From Lineus longissimus (taxonomy: Eukaryota; Nemertea; Pilidiophora; Heteronemertea; Lineidae): a stretch of 64,000 bases of DNA. The notes under the pieces were generated by a model. That model was not told the DNA's origin, did not search any database, and saw nothing but the letters and a program-made list of their open reading frames with translations. The position numbers were made by a program, and so were the translations under genes. The stretch covers positions 7,010,501 through 7,074,500 of the forward strand of contig NC_088309.1 in the NCBI RefSeq assembly GCF_910592395.1, in the 5' to 3' direction. Numbering within the stretch: the first letter of the stretch is position 1; the number at the start of each line of letters is the position of its first letter. Below are positions 23,701 through 38,700 of the stretch, in pieces.

Positions 23701-26700
23701 AATATCGTTTCATGATATTTTGAAGAATTACTGCCAAACCAGCATTGATAGAAAAATTTCGCTTTAACATCTATCAGATTATGTATCTATCATCAATATC
23801 CTGCATTTTCAGCGTTATATCACGCACAGTTTGCGGATGCAGACCACTTTAAAAATACCTTGTACCCAGGTCTTACAGGCTTTTCAGTCCTATACATTCA
23901 TGCTCATGGATGGTCATATGGGCCCTGGATCCAAGGCCCCTTTTTGAGTTTGGTGGCAGAATTTTGCAAAAATTTACCAAATCTTTGAAAAACCATGAAG
24001 CGGTTGGAATTTTGAGCTGACTTTTGCAGGCAGCATATGTATGATATCAACAACTACATTGGCAGTGTTTTATTGGTTCTGATATGTCTAGATATCAATT
24101 ATAACAATATATCATTTTGGGTCATTTTTGGATGGATTTTCAGCTTAGGTTCAAAAAGGCAAAAAACAAATTTCCAAGATGGCCGCCTGGAGGCCGAAAA
24201 GTAGGTCATATCGCGAAAAAGAAAAACACCGCTGGGCACATTGCCCAAAGCTACTATCACAACAAGTTTTAGCCATCTAAAATTTACCAACAAAATTTCA
24301 AAGCAAGTCTGCATCATTCTGGCTTATTTTTAATCAGCTATGATACCTGAAACAGCAACTGGTCAAAAACGACATCTTAAAACAGGATTTGTTAATATGT
24401 CAAAGACCTCAGCCAAAATGGCTGTATGATGTGTTATTGCTGGAAAAATAAATTAAAGATTTCCTGACCAGTCTGAATCAGAAGTAATAACTTCCTCATG
24501 AAATAATATGGCATCAAAATGAACAGACTTTGTCAACATATTTCAAGACTCACAAAAAAGTGAGAATTATGTTATTTTTAAGCTATAAAATCATCATTGA
24601 GAATTTAAAATCACAAATTAGTGTTTGTGCATCTCAAATCAGGCACAAGGGTCACGAACTTCTGATCTAACCAAAGGCAAAAGCAAACATTATTTGGAAA
24701 GGGTTTAGCCACAGACCCCAGGGGAACAGCTAAACAGCAAAACTGTAACGGTAGGTCTATATGGCAACAGGAGAGTTGGGTATCGGGCAGAATGCTGGGG
24801 CAAAGGTGACATCAAATTTACACTGCTAACAGACAAACATCCGGAGCAACCTGTGTCTGTTGCTTGCTGAGTGAATTTGAAAGGTCCAGATTACCAGAAG
24901 ATTTTGTACCAGAACTTGGCCAATGTTATTCTATTATATATATTCTGAAAGGGGTGGTTTATTTGCTTGTAAATTACCATTGTACAAGTGGCATCTTCAT
25001 CAGTCACTATATGTCCTTAAAGGAGAGATATTCTTATTTCTACAATTTTTGTTTGTTCTTCTCCTGTTCCTTAATAAACTGTTTCTGAAGAGGCACATAC
25101 AAGTTGCTCTAAATTACAAAATGACTAGTTTTGTGTTTGTTGGATACTTGTGGCGGGGTTCTCAACATCTAGCAAAGATGCTGGTGCACGCACTGGATTT
25201 TCTAAACAGTGAGAATACTTGGACTTAGTCATTGGTTAAAGATAGTCGGAAAGAAATCCTACCCAAACCCAGCTGAACCTCAACAGGATAACAATGACCA
25301 GGCTGTATCCTGTCATTCCATCTATAATAGGATGTTTCTACATATATCATAAACAAAGTTAATTCAATATAAACAAATCAGAATTATCTAATTTTCAATA
25401 TCAATGAAAAAAAAAAATGAAAATCTGTGGCCTTCTCTCAGTCTGAAAAGATCTTTCATTTTCTTAGTTTAAAATGACTAGGGTGGGACTTATTGGGGTA
25501 AGAAACTCTTGTGTGTCCGACATGAATCATTGATTTTTCCCAGTAACAGTCCAAGTAACAATTGACATCCTTCCTGCTTCGTGTCAGTTACACGCAACGC
25601 ATGTGCGAGTTATGTGCCAATGGAGTGCTTATCTCTCAATGTTTCCCTTGTATTATGAGCGTTTTATGCGCAGGGTCGCGCATCAATGACACATATTAAG
25701 GGATGTCAATTGTGATTTGGACTGTAACTACCAATGAACTTTGGCCAAAAGAGTCATTAACCAGACAGATATGGTTAAACACCATGAAAAACAATCAAAC
25801 AGTTAAGTTCAAGACCCCATATCGGAAACATGTGATGATTTGTTAATGAGGCTAGTGTGAAAACTAACAGGGTCTAGCAGGCCAATTACAACATTAGCCA
25901 AAACTTGCTGATCATGTCAAAGGGAAATGATGGCAATACTAAAACAAAATTTGGTCATTCTTGGAATTGTTTTCCACGACCATCGACATCTGTTACATAA
26001 CGTGTTCCCATATTGTAAAAATAAAACAGTTTGCATTTTTTATTTACGATTTTAACGAACACTTTTTATGCGAAAAACATCTTTACTTTGGGAAGGGCAA
26101 TCACAGATCGAATCAGTACCATGGTATGGATACCTCTTCTTCTTCTATGCAGCCTGATGGTTTAGGCCATCAAAATTGCGAGGGAACTTCGCCATTGGTT
26201 TCTGTCCCTGGCAGTTTCCAACAAGTCTTCACCAAGGCCAGCTGACGCATCATCTTGCTTCATTGTGTTAAGCCATCTGAGGCACAATGGCATGAATAAG
26301 AGCTCAAAAACAACGACCATCCCTTTTTACATGCAGTTTGCTTTTTTTGTCTTGATTGGGATTTTAAATCAAATGTAAAATTTTCTTAGGAATTTGTCTG
26401 TTCTTGTAGTTTGTCAACAAGAAGGAAAGGCCTTGAACAAAACACTATCAAAGTTAAAATTCAAATTTGCACAACTTGCCGTCAAAGCGCTCAATATTTG
26501 CCAGCAGAAGAATAGGTTTTGTATTCTGTGCAGAGCACTTTTTGCCCCTTTATGTTTTTGTTGGTTCTAACAGTTAACAGAACAACAAAATGATTAGGTT
26601 ATAACTTAAGCCATGTGGCAACTTTAGGAAAAAAATCCAAGATATGCAGAATAAACTTGATAATTCTATGTCAATTGACACAGACGACCATACTAATGCT

Positions 26701-29700
26701 TGCATAACAATGTGTATGCCAACATTGCATTCCATAAATTCATCCAAAACATTCGAAAAGCTCAGGGAAAATCCGTTGGAATAAGATTTTGTTGGGCTTC
26801 ACGCCACACAGCCAGATTATAAACCTTGCTTTATTGACTGGCAGAAGACTAAATTTCGACTTAGTATCTATTCTATAGTGGTAAAGAGAAATGTTTGTCC
26901 TGTGTTATTCTCGGAGGTGCAATGTTTATACCCTTTCATTCCGTTAAATATATGAATAGGTATACTCTAGTGTCACCGAGCTAAGACCGTTCTGAATACT
27001 CAATTCGAGCTTGATATGATGCATATGGCGGTTGAAAACCATTCAAAAATTGGATAGCCAATAGGTTGGTGATGTCGAGTTCTCTGATGTTCATGATGTC
27101 ATGTTCCGATTTGCCATTTGGTTATATTTTGTTGCAATTAATCAACTGGTCTTATATCAGTGAAACAAAGAGTATACCCTGATAGGTCTCTATGAGCTGA
27201 TAACATTCACAGCTAACCAGGGAATGTGAAGAATTCATGGCAAGTCGAAATACAACAAGATATGTTTTGTTTCTTGGAAACTATTGAAAATGTTATGAAT
27301 CCAAGGACTTGGTGAGCTAACCCGTAGCCTTTCAAAAGTTTTTCAGCAGAAAGTCAGAGAGTGCTAACAGGATCCTTGGCTTAGAATGTCAAGGTAATGG
27401 GTCAGTGGTATCCAAGTGCTAAGCAAAACCACAAACACCAACTTCACTTGCTCTTCCAGTTTTGTGAATGGAAACCACTGAAACAGCACTTCCATTAGAT
27501 TAGTATCCCAATCTCACTCTATGCAACATGTAGCTATTCCGTAATCAGTCGGTCTTAACCAAACTCGCACCATCAGAATTGTAAGGGTCAACATGCCCAT
27601 CCTGGGGAGTGTTATTTCTAGTTGCTTCTTTACCACCATTTGTCCCAAAATGGTCTTTTGAGGAGAAAGTCACAACCTGTTGAATACAGCAATAACTTAA
27701 CTTTAAACTATCTGACAATCTCATGTGTGAAGCGATATGTGGCATATCCAATAATTGGGGTTGAACAAGGTTAACCGCCCTCCCCGTGCTTGGGTGAATA
27801 TATTGCTTTCATCACATATCAACAGAAATATGCAATTAAGAGAGGGGTTTTGTATTACAACGCTTCCGTCATAGCCCTAATCCACTTGCATCAAACAACC
27901 TGCATTTAACCTATTCGTGGAAAGTTGATACAAAACAAAAGCATCATATGATATGAAGAAACAAGGTTTTTAGACTTTCGGAATACCAGACAGAAACAGG
28001 ACCGGTAACTAACACAGAGCAAGAGATCATTTAGGGTAAACAACTGAAGCTAAAACATGTAGCTGATTGCTTTTGCATTTGAGTTTTTCCTTTCATCAGT
28101 TTTGTTTTCCAGTGGGGTCATACAGTAGGCCTATAGCTACAGCTCATGTCCACATCATTTTCCTTTCTCCGATCCAGCAAAATTCCAACCGCTTCAGAGA
28201 TGGAGATCTCTGATGGATGCAGCAGCCTGGATTAGCCCAGGTGTTTCCGATGAAGTGATTTAGACAGGTGCTCATTGAAAATGGAAACAAGTAGCAAATG
28301 GAACACAGACTGACCCAGCCAAAGCAAGATCTTGACCACCAAGGTTTTTGAATCTTATCAAGATCAACACACTCTAATTCAAAGTGCCACGACAAATCGT
28401 TTTGGTGACAAGCAGGGTTATTGGCCTCGTCACTCTGTCAGGTTCTGTACAGATACAGTCTTTTGCTTGGCCTTAAATTAGACCCCTTGTACAAGGAATC
28501 TGTGTTTTACTTCTCATTCAAAGGACGTTGCAATTAGAAGCTAAGAAGAGATACATGTTTTTCTCGAGTGGGTCTACACAATGGGTTTCTATCCAGTAGG
28601 GCCCGACACTATAATGTACATACGGAAGCTATAAGGGAAGCCTTAATGGCATTTACAATGTCAAAACCATCTCAAGAAGAACAAGGTGAATTATGACAGC
28701 CTATAATTGTGGATAATTAAGGCAGTAATCAACTATAACTAACTTTTGTACTTAAATCCCGCAGAGCCACCCCTTTTCCCCACTTCAAGTGTTAATGGTG
28801 TAAAACTTTCATTAAAGATATTATCTTAATGGCACGGCTTTGCTGATGAGCACAATCATTGACTTATTATCACAGTTTTATTGGTTCTATCATGCTTATG
28901 TTTTGTGACACCTCAGACAAATTAGCCAAATTTGCCTCATTAAGGACCCCATTTAGCATACCACTGCCCCTCCTCAACAATAACACATTTTTAAAAGACT
29001 ATGGAGGGCTGTTGTTTACAATGTTGCGTGTTCCTGTTTGCTTGATGTTTGTTCCTGTTTGCACGATGAGGTTTAGCGTGTCCAGAATACAGGGGAAGGA
29101 CCCATGTGGTTGCATGAAAAAAAATTTTAAACTAATGATCAGCCAGTGAGGAGTTAGTACTAACAATAGGGTTCATTTGACACACAAGATGGGCAGGTGG
29201 ATTTTAATGAAAAAGTAAGAAACTCTAAGAAAATGTTGCAATCGAGTTAATACCTTCAGCGAAATAAAAAATTTATGTAAAGATTGTGGAGCATTGTTCC
29301 AATCACAGGTGGATTACAACAATAAGCAATTAGAAAATTATATACCTATACTTTGTTATGACGGCTTTTTACCGCCACTTCTTGGAACGTGACGAAGGTG
29401 TATCAATAATTAAGCAAAAACAAGGATGCAAGGAATATGTCTGTTAGGTCTAATTAACTGCCAAACAACCAAATGGTTTCTAACCGAGGAATGACGACAA
29501 CAATTATCAACCTGAGCTATTCCAGCTGGTACAAGAGGTTGCCTGTAGCGGTACTTGGCAATATTTCTGATCCCCCAGTCAATTTGCTGCTGACCTTTTT
29601 ACACTTTTTTTCAAAGTAAAAGCCAATTTATTTCAAGTTGGAGTCTGCTTGGCTGTAGCTCGAGCCCTTGAATAGCTTATCAGGCCAGAGCTCATCCTGA

Positions 29701-32700
29701 TTACCATCCCCCTGGGTGGAGAGAATCAATTCAGGGTTCGGTGTCTTCCTCAAGGATTACAACAGCAATGAGTCCAACCCACAACCTCCTGATAATGATT
29801 ATATTACTCTAACCACTACACCACTGATCTCTCTCATTTTGCAAGAAGGTCATGTTGGCATTTTGTAATTTACCTCAAAATTTATTTACAGACATTGGAT
29901 AAGAGAAAATACACCAATTTTAAGGGTTTTCTCAAAATAACTTGTTAACCAAATCGGTATTTATACCCCTTGGATAGTAGAAACCGTTGTAGCCCTTAAT
30001 GCATCCAACACAATTTAATGACTGGCCCTCAATCGGGATCACAGGGGACATTTTGTCCCTTCCTGACATCTTAAACCATTGAGATGAATGGTGGTGCTAT
30101 TCTCAAGTTCCGGTACCGACATTAAAGTGTCATCTTCATCACAGCAGCATCCCAAGTTACGGGTTAGCAAAAAGGGAACCAGTAGGAGACAAGTGCCGTA
30201 ATTATTTACTGTCTGGACTCCTGCGGGAAGGGGCCAAAAGGAAGGTCAATAGCTTGGTAGGAGATCACACTTAAATAGAGTGACAGAAGTACATTATAGT
30301 CTAGTTCAGGAAGTCACCAGTTAGTCACCCTCAGCAGGTCTTCACTGGCCCAAAGGCTGTTCATTCTGAGGAACGCTCCGCTACGTCAACAAACTAATTG
30401 ACTTCAATTCCAAATTGTAATAAGATTTAAAAAGACACTTGAAAAAAAACCCAAGTCAAATCTAATAACACGCCACTTTAAAGGTTCGGTAAGAATATAG
30501 GAAGGACAAAATAAACTAATTCAGAACTTTCTCTTCATTCATGATTCCTGTCAACGACAAAGAGGTGATTCTCGATCACTATAATCAAATAAGTTCGCTC
30601 CCAATCTGACCAATCATACATTGGACATCAAGAGGAACATTCAGGAAGCGCTCTATCTGTTCGGACATAACAACTTCCTAATGCGTAAAAAACCCTAATC
30701 TCCATTGAGACAACACAGCCTAGAGTTTTTTGCTTGCTACTATGATTGGGTGCCAATTGGGTTCACTGGCTTGTTGACTGCGTCTACGCCGGCCATGAGA
30801 TGGAGTGTTTAAAGCTACTCTCCACTTGGATGGAGTCTTTTGCTTGGCCTCACATTGGCACCAGGTACAAGAAACTTTAAAATTAAGCCATCTGACAAAG
30901 CAAGGTAGGGCGAGGTGTCACGCTCAAAGACACTGAGATGAAGCAGCAGCGATTGTTCTGAGAGTCGAACTAATGACACTCTGATTATGAACATGGCCCT
31001 CTAGCCACTATGCCATTGATCTCCCTTTCAAACAATCCTGATATTTTTCCTGTCATGTCACTATTGACTACCAAAGGTCGTCATCAGGTAATTGAAGTGC
31101 GTCATTGCTAGATGGTCAAGAACACTGTCCATCATAAAGCTTACACTTTATTTCAACTCACATTCTATAAGACAAGGAAGAAGATTTCATAAGAGAAATC
31201 CAAATCTCGAATTCTCCACGTAAATGCAATCATATGTGTACATGAAAGCGTGGGTTAAAATGACCTGCGGTTCACCCTGAACACGGAGGAAAAAAGCATA
31301 AGAACGTCATACGAAAATATAACAGTCTTCTTTCCAAACAAAGATATTCTAAACCGAAATTGTAATCAAAACACAAAAGTGGAGGCATGTTTACAAAACT
31401 TCCACATCACTTCGTGGAGTCTAAAGAGACATTTTCTCCACGTTCTCACACAATGCATTTCCCTGAAACTAGAAGCGATCGGATCCTTTCTGGCTGAGCA
31501 GATCTCCCCAAAGCCTAATCTTAACCGTTAAGTTAAACTTTCTTATTTGACTGGCCAGTTTAATTCTACTCCCAAAGGCTTTACTGGGTCATGTTGGCCC
31601 GGCAGACAAGTTGGTTCACTGTCAGCAGAGCATAGCGACCCGTACAATTGGTAGAGAGAAGCACCAGCAAAAATTTCTTTTTGAATTGAACTCTCCGAAT
31701 TTGATTTGGATCAAGTCACTCCTAGAAGCCCTACAAGACTCCTTAGTTCTTTACCTACTTTTAAGATAGGGAACAGGGAACAGGAACATCCTAGTGAACT
31801 GGTATTTCTTAGAAAGGACGGATCTGGAAATGTTCAACCTTTCCCTTGAAGATGGCCCACTCGATTCACCTTATAACATGACATTCTCGGGTACACCATG
31901 ATGCCATTGTGAGAGACATCAGGACATGACTTCTCTTAAAGGAAATCTGTCACAAATCCCTCAAAGAATGGGGAGTTCTGAATGTCGCGGTAATAACCTG
32001 AGGGGGGATAAGTTCTCATTCTGAGAAGTTTCGAGGACATGTACCAGACAGTCACAGTACTGAATTTTTTAATTTATGAATAGCATCACCATTTAGCATT
32101 ACAAGATGGTGGGCTGGAAAAAAATGTGGAATTTGTTACATGAAATTTCATACACAGTGGGGGGTAGGATTCCTTTGTGTGTCCCACAACATGGCCTCTT
32201 TAAATTTGGGTGAAAAGTATGAATGAATTGGCTATTTTTTTCACAAACTAGGATAGGCAATATGTTTATGACAAGTCAGACAGAGATCCCACGCAATTAG
32301 AAGTTAAGTTTAATTTGACTAAAATGGCTGTCTGGATGTTATATTAAGTCTGTAATTGAACATGTTAAAGGCCCATGAGTATTCTTAACCTTGTGAGTGG
32401 AACTTACACATTTATTAGTTCTACAAGACTTCATTCCAAAAAGTGTAAACAGGTCTGCGTCTAGACCCTGTAAGAATTGGTTTCTATGATGGAAAATTAA
32501 GTTAACTTTTGGTATCTGGACCTTACAAAGAGTTCATGACAAATTTCTTGCATCTGATGCCCCACCTTATACATTGCCTTAGACTGCTTGTTTTGGCGTG
32601 AAGCCTAACAAAACCTTTCCATTTTTAGATTAAACCAAATCTAATTAACCAACAGAAACACACAGCATTGTGACTCTCGTAAAAAAACAAAACCCCAAAA

Positions 32701-35700
32701 GTTAAGTGCCTTTGTTTACAAATATAAACATTTTATAATTCACCGCTTTTTAAAAATCTAACCACTGAATCGCATTTAAGGTTAGCCTTTTAATCCTTTT
32801 CAAAGATCCGCTGAGCAATTATCCTACACATGACTTTGACTTCGAACGAAGCATATACAACTATCAAAGGATCGGCCTAAGGAAACATTGATAGAGGAGT
32901 CGGAACCACCAAATTGACTTTCACACCTGAAAAAAAAGGGCTTATGATGACCGGCAGATAATAAGGGGTGAAGACGATTGAACTGGTCATCAAATGTGAC
33001 AATGTGAATCTGAAGACGACATTGGCTGCCATTGCATGTGCCACTAAAAATAAAACAACTTGGAATGCAGACTTTCATGGCTGATTAAGTATAACATATC
33101 TTCTGAGTTAAGATTCCCTCCGGGTAACTTACACATGCGACTTGGACATTGTTAGCCCACTTCGATCAGGGATTCGTGCCACCGGCAGTACACCTAAACA
33201 GAACTAAGATATCCTAGTGATATGACAACAAGTGATTGTCCAGACAATCCTTCAGCAACAACTTCAAGAAAGTCTTTTAGGTCAAGATTTTCTGGGTGGA
33301 AGATTAAAACTATCAAGGACAAAACTTAACGAAAGCTTACAAGATTTGCCAAAACTATATTAGGACACATACGATTTTTTCATTATACTACTTTGTCATG
33401 TCACCTCGGCTAAGTTCCGTTTGTTGTTTCAAGCCTAGGGGTTTACTCCAGGGGAAGAAGATATAAATTTCAGGTTATTTTATGTCAGACAATCCCAAGA
33501 TAGACAACTCAAGAATAATGCACCACTTTCAGCCGAAGTTAGGATGGGCTCAATCCTTCCAAAATTGAATAAGTTTTGAAAGACTTGACATTTTTCAACT
33601 TTGTCACCTTCCGATATCTTCGCCTCTAATGAGGTGGTTTGAAGGGATATTAAACTTGCCATCAAAAGATAAAGACTTGGAGATATTTCCCAAAAATTCA
33701 AGAAATGCTAAAACCACACATCAACAGGTGGTTTGCTAGTAATAATTAATATGGTTCCTACCTTTTACTCCACAACTTGAATTCTTTTTGTCATCTTCAT
33801 TGTAATCTCTCCCTCCGAGATGCTCGGGTAATGCAGCTCCTTCGTATAGAAGATGAGGCTGCTGACCTTCAGCATTAGTATGTCCAACTACTGGTTCTAT
33901 AAAATGCTGTCCATGTTTGCTTTGAATGAACCCTCGCTGTAAAAGACAAGAAAGGGAAAGATAAGCAATCTTAAAAGCCATCTTGGAGAATTTTAAAAAT
34001 TTGGTGATTTTAATTATGACTGATGGTCATCAGCATTTGAATGTCCAACTATGTAGGTAAAAACAACAGCTGCTTTTTTGCCATGAAACAATGTTTAATG
34101 TATGAACAAACCGTTGCTGCAAAAAGACAGGAATGGGAAAGATTAATAATTTAAAGCTATATTAATAAGACAGACATAAGATAAAATAAAATTGCCAGTT
34201 TCCTATGGTGACTAGGAAATGACATCACATGATTTCTTTTAAAAAAGATAATAAGTCCAATGATTGAGAAATTACAGGAATTGTTCTTCATGTCCTTTCC
34301 CAGCCACTGTAATTTACTGTATGTCTGACTATGCTGCATGTTCTTCAGCCAAACAAGAATGCAAAACATAAAATCTGAAGCTTTTTTACCATTTTCGTAA
34401 TATGTATGATATCAGCATACACTATTAGTATATTGCCTTGATACCCAGACACACAAATAAGACTACAAAGAATTTCGCTAACCTTGTTGCAAGTTGGTGG
34501 TCTATTTTCGTCACAATATGAAAAACTTATCAAACACTTATTGTTCCAATAGATATCAGGACCGGATAAAATTGCTCTACAATTTGCAGGTTTATAAAAA
34601 TTGTTGGGAAAAGAATGAGCAGCATCGTGAATTGGATTGACATTTGAAAATTCAAGTTAACTCTCCAAACTTTTCAATGAATGGAGTAGGCATCTGAAAA
34701 TAAAAGGTCTAAACTTGAGTCAGCAGAATATACTGCATCATCTACCAAACTTGAACCTTTAGAAAGCTACACTGAGCGCCTGTCATTAAACGAGTAATGT
34801 AGAAACATCCGGATAGAGAGAAGCAAAGTTCAAATGTTCATTCATCAGATAGCATTCCTTGAAGAGTGTTACTTTTCCAATCTTGAAGACGTAGAAAAGA
34901 CGAAATTCATATCCCTTTCTGATCCTGGCAAGATTTTCTGATAAACATGCCTCAGGTGATGTTCAAATGAAAACACCATGATTCAAGACCAAACATTTTT
35001 CATGCTTTCGATTTTTTGGCAATATCCTCATGCAATATCTTTGAAAGAATCAGAGTACACTGTTTATTTCATCAGAGGTTTACAAAATTTCTTGTACATT
35101 GAAGCACATCATTGCACATAAACCTTTGGCCAACCAAACTGCAAGATAGACTTTTTAAGTCCAAGAAGCCATTTAAGCAAATTCAAATGCACCATCTTCC
35201 CTCATCAACAGCAGGATCAATCCTGGATTAAGCAGGTACCAAGCTTGATCCATCGTTCATTGATTGCAGAGATAGGCTGATCCATTTCGGTATACATGTA
35301 TGTTTAAATGTAGTATGTTTAACCAATGATTACAGGGAGGAAAGGTATTTTTCTTCCACACAGTTACAGGACAGCCCTCAGATCAGAGGCGGATCTTAAT
35401 CCTGACTAAATGAAGTTCAGAGTGATAACTCTTGAGCCTGAGAAGGTCTCTTTGGTGAAAAGGTGAAGCAAGTTTGTTTTCACCTCGAATAAGCAATGAG
35501 CAACAGCCTAACCCAGGAACCAGGTCAATGAGCTTCTTGAGTCACTGACACACAGACACACATCAACAAAGGTGCTGATGATCAACACCTCCCTGCAATG
35601 TACGTGCTCCTGGAACTCTTGGTTGGTGCTTTTGATACGTTTTTCTGCTGGTTTGGGATACTCAGAACCAGAAAGTAAAATAGGTCATAACACTACTTGT

Positions 35701-38700
35701 AACAGTTCCATCCCTGGGCTCCAGGGTTCCATCCAACCATATGAATATCAATGGCAAATTTTTGTCAGCAATGCAACTGTATGCATATGGCAAGTTACTT
35801 ATGGCCAGTACTGTACCACTACAACTTACTTCATTTTTATTCTTTGAACAGGAAACCAACTGAACGCTTAACATATTCAAGATGTTCGAAAAGTTAGGGG
35901 TCAAGATACCACCTGCATAAAAGTACAAACATTTTCTTTTGGGAATGGTAATTCGTCAATGTTATTCTAGTCAGCACTGATTACATGAGCAGACAAAGGC
36001 ACTCTGCAGTGCCTTTCCTCAGCTAGACGTTTGAACAACTTCTTCAGAGGAGAATTCATCATATCTGTTCTTCAACAGACGAACTAAACAACTAAACAAC
36101 TCAATATTGCTGAAACCAAGTGCTCTTCAGCAATTTTGGTGTTCCCAGGGCTGTGAAAACTTTTGGTTGGCTTTTCTATGTATAATGAGTTATCATGGAA
36201 AGAGATTATTTGTTATGTATCATCCCCGGCGGTGGAGGACCATAACCCTTGATTGCCAAAAAGTTCTTCTTCCTAGTGTTCACTCTGCACTTGGAGTTGG
36301 GATGGGTGTTTCTACATGCCACTGCAGTAAGATGCCAATTGGCTTTATTGGCCTACTGATTCTATCTTTGGCCAGCACCCAATGGTACCCTCGGGTTGAA
36401 TGGGGAAGGTTTCCTTGTTAAATTAACACAAAGCTAGGTGTACGGCGACCGGTGAGGGAAGTTATTCATCGACAGGTCCACTTTGCCTTCGAAGCAACGT
36501 TCTGTTTTACCAGTCTCAGCACAGCTTTTCTTAACCAATAACCTGAGTGCAGACATCGTTGAAACTAATGAAAGACCAGTACAAACATCAAAAGTGTTGA
36601 ACTTCAACATCAAGCACTTTTAAAATGACTCAAACAGGTAAATGGAGAATCAGATCAATGAAAATCGCAAACCTCTATTTTAATATATTAGCACAAGTGT
36701 TCTTGACTTCTCCTTGACATAGAATTGTTTGAAACTGCTACAGAAATGTCAAGAAAGAGAGACTGTTACTGCAATACTGTCTATAGAGGTTCTTCACTGA
36801 CATCACATGATGACGTTACCAATTGTTTTTGCACTGCCATATTGGCCGTCGCACGTGGTCATGACGTAAAGGAAATGCATTGGCAGGTGAATGTCAAAAC
36901 GTCACATCATGACGTCACGTGAAGAACCTCTATGATCAACAGAGAAAAAGCTACTTCAGGGTTCTTCTCGTACAAAAAACGTGTGAAACTTTGAGGCAGA
37001 CTTTCCAAAGAAGTTACTTTTTCCTGCTGACCACGAGCTACCTTTAGCATTGCAAACATTTCATGACAGTTAAAGCGAACTTCATAGTCATTAACTTGTC
37101 CTATGTCTAGGATTTTTTAAATATCATAAATACTGAACTCTTGATCAGATTTCATGTTTATAAACAGAAAGATAAGATCTTAAATATTTGTGTTATTAAC
37201 ATGTTAAACTTTGGTTCTAAGTGCTCTAATCTTTAATTTAAGCAAGTTCAGAGCCAATTAGACATGCGTCCCTACTTCGCTCAAGATATGGCATGATGAA
37301 ACACCAGGAAGATTTCACTAAGTAAATGGTGTTTTGTTTTGTTTTATGGTTATATGGTTATGTTTATATTTTGGATAGAACAAGTCAATTACCGTAGTGA
37401 TTGGGTTTAACTTTTTGTGACATCTTTTACCAAGGTCTCCCATGTGACTTTCTACATTTGGCTTTTCAATGAGTCTACTTCAATTTTGGTTTAAATCTTT
37501 CGTTTTGTTGATTTCATTTATTTTCAATGGTTTCATTCTGTGTTGCATCAGTAACCATCATTCTGTACCTTCACCACAAAAACTTGGCCCAGATATCAAA
37601 GCATTCACTAAAAAGATCATCTGCACTATTTTCCATGCTTGCAATGCCCTAGATTGTTGCACATAACAACTTTGCAATGTACAGTTGTTTTGCCTGACAC
37701 AAACTCAAAAATATATGCAAATGCATTTCATCCCAATTATGTGAAATTTTGCTGTACAGAGCATCAAAACAATGTAAAGGAGTTTCGGGTCAACTTGGAA
37801 TGAAATGTATAAGTAGCATACCACGAAGACAAGTGATCCCACCAAAGAAAACAAGAGGAAAAGTAATGTGAAGGGGAAGGACAAGAAATCCATCACGTGA
37901 TAACACTTTTATAGCCTATATACATCTAAATCCAGGGCCTGCACGTTGAGAAGCTACTAGAGTACACCACGTGATTCCTCCCTGGCCTCAAGGGTGCGTA
38001 TGAAGGGGAAGCAACAACTGAGCCTTGTTGGTGAAGAAGATCAACCAATCACCACCATCAGCAGTGAATGACTCAGCTGCCGAGACATGCACCTGTTTTG
38101 TTGATGGGTCACATATCAAAACACCATTGTTGCAAGACCTTGTGTTGTTTTCTACATGAAATCCTTACATCGCACTATTTTTTGGCCATAATGTCATGAT
38201 GAGATGATGATCACTAGGATATATTAACATTAATTTATTATGAGGAAGGAGCCCAAGGCTACTGAGCCAAGGCTAATCCAAAGCCAAACATTGGACAGAC
38301 ATTTCGGAACCCAGTAACATTGTTTGAAACTCTTGATGGAATAAAAATCAATCTCGACAATTATACGAACAACAAGCAAACAAAATCAACACAACATCAA
38401 AAGCCACTATTGAGAAGTTATCAACATATTTCCCAATCCTCAGTAATACACTTATTGCAACAGAAAACAACACGCAGACAGACCTTTCAGCTCGGACAAA
38501 TCAGTTATAAATTCCACAGACATTTGGTCACTTGATATAAAAATATTGCCCTTCCGTTTACCCCGATTGCCTTCAGGATACAAATGTGTGTTTTTTTAAG
38601 AGAATGGCACAAAGTAAACTCAACAAACCTCTGATGAATGCCAAATATACACTTATAGACTAGGGAATGATCTCCTCTTCAAAGCTTAGTATCCTATATA

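Larger units (their letters stand above)
22749..33761. other. ADAMTS intron 3 (11.0 kb)
   Basis: No exon on either strand that I can support. Contents seen: an 82-bp direct repeat pair (23357-23438, 24062-24143) and two tRNA-derived SINE-like copies (about 29760-29840, 30925-31030). Confidence 0.6.

Noticed and set aside
29755-31030. Functional tRNA genes
   Set aside because: Only A- and B-box-like blocks are present; no complete acceptor stem or anticodon arm can be drawn, so SINE heads are more likely.
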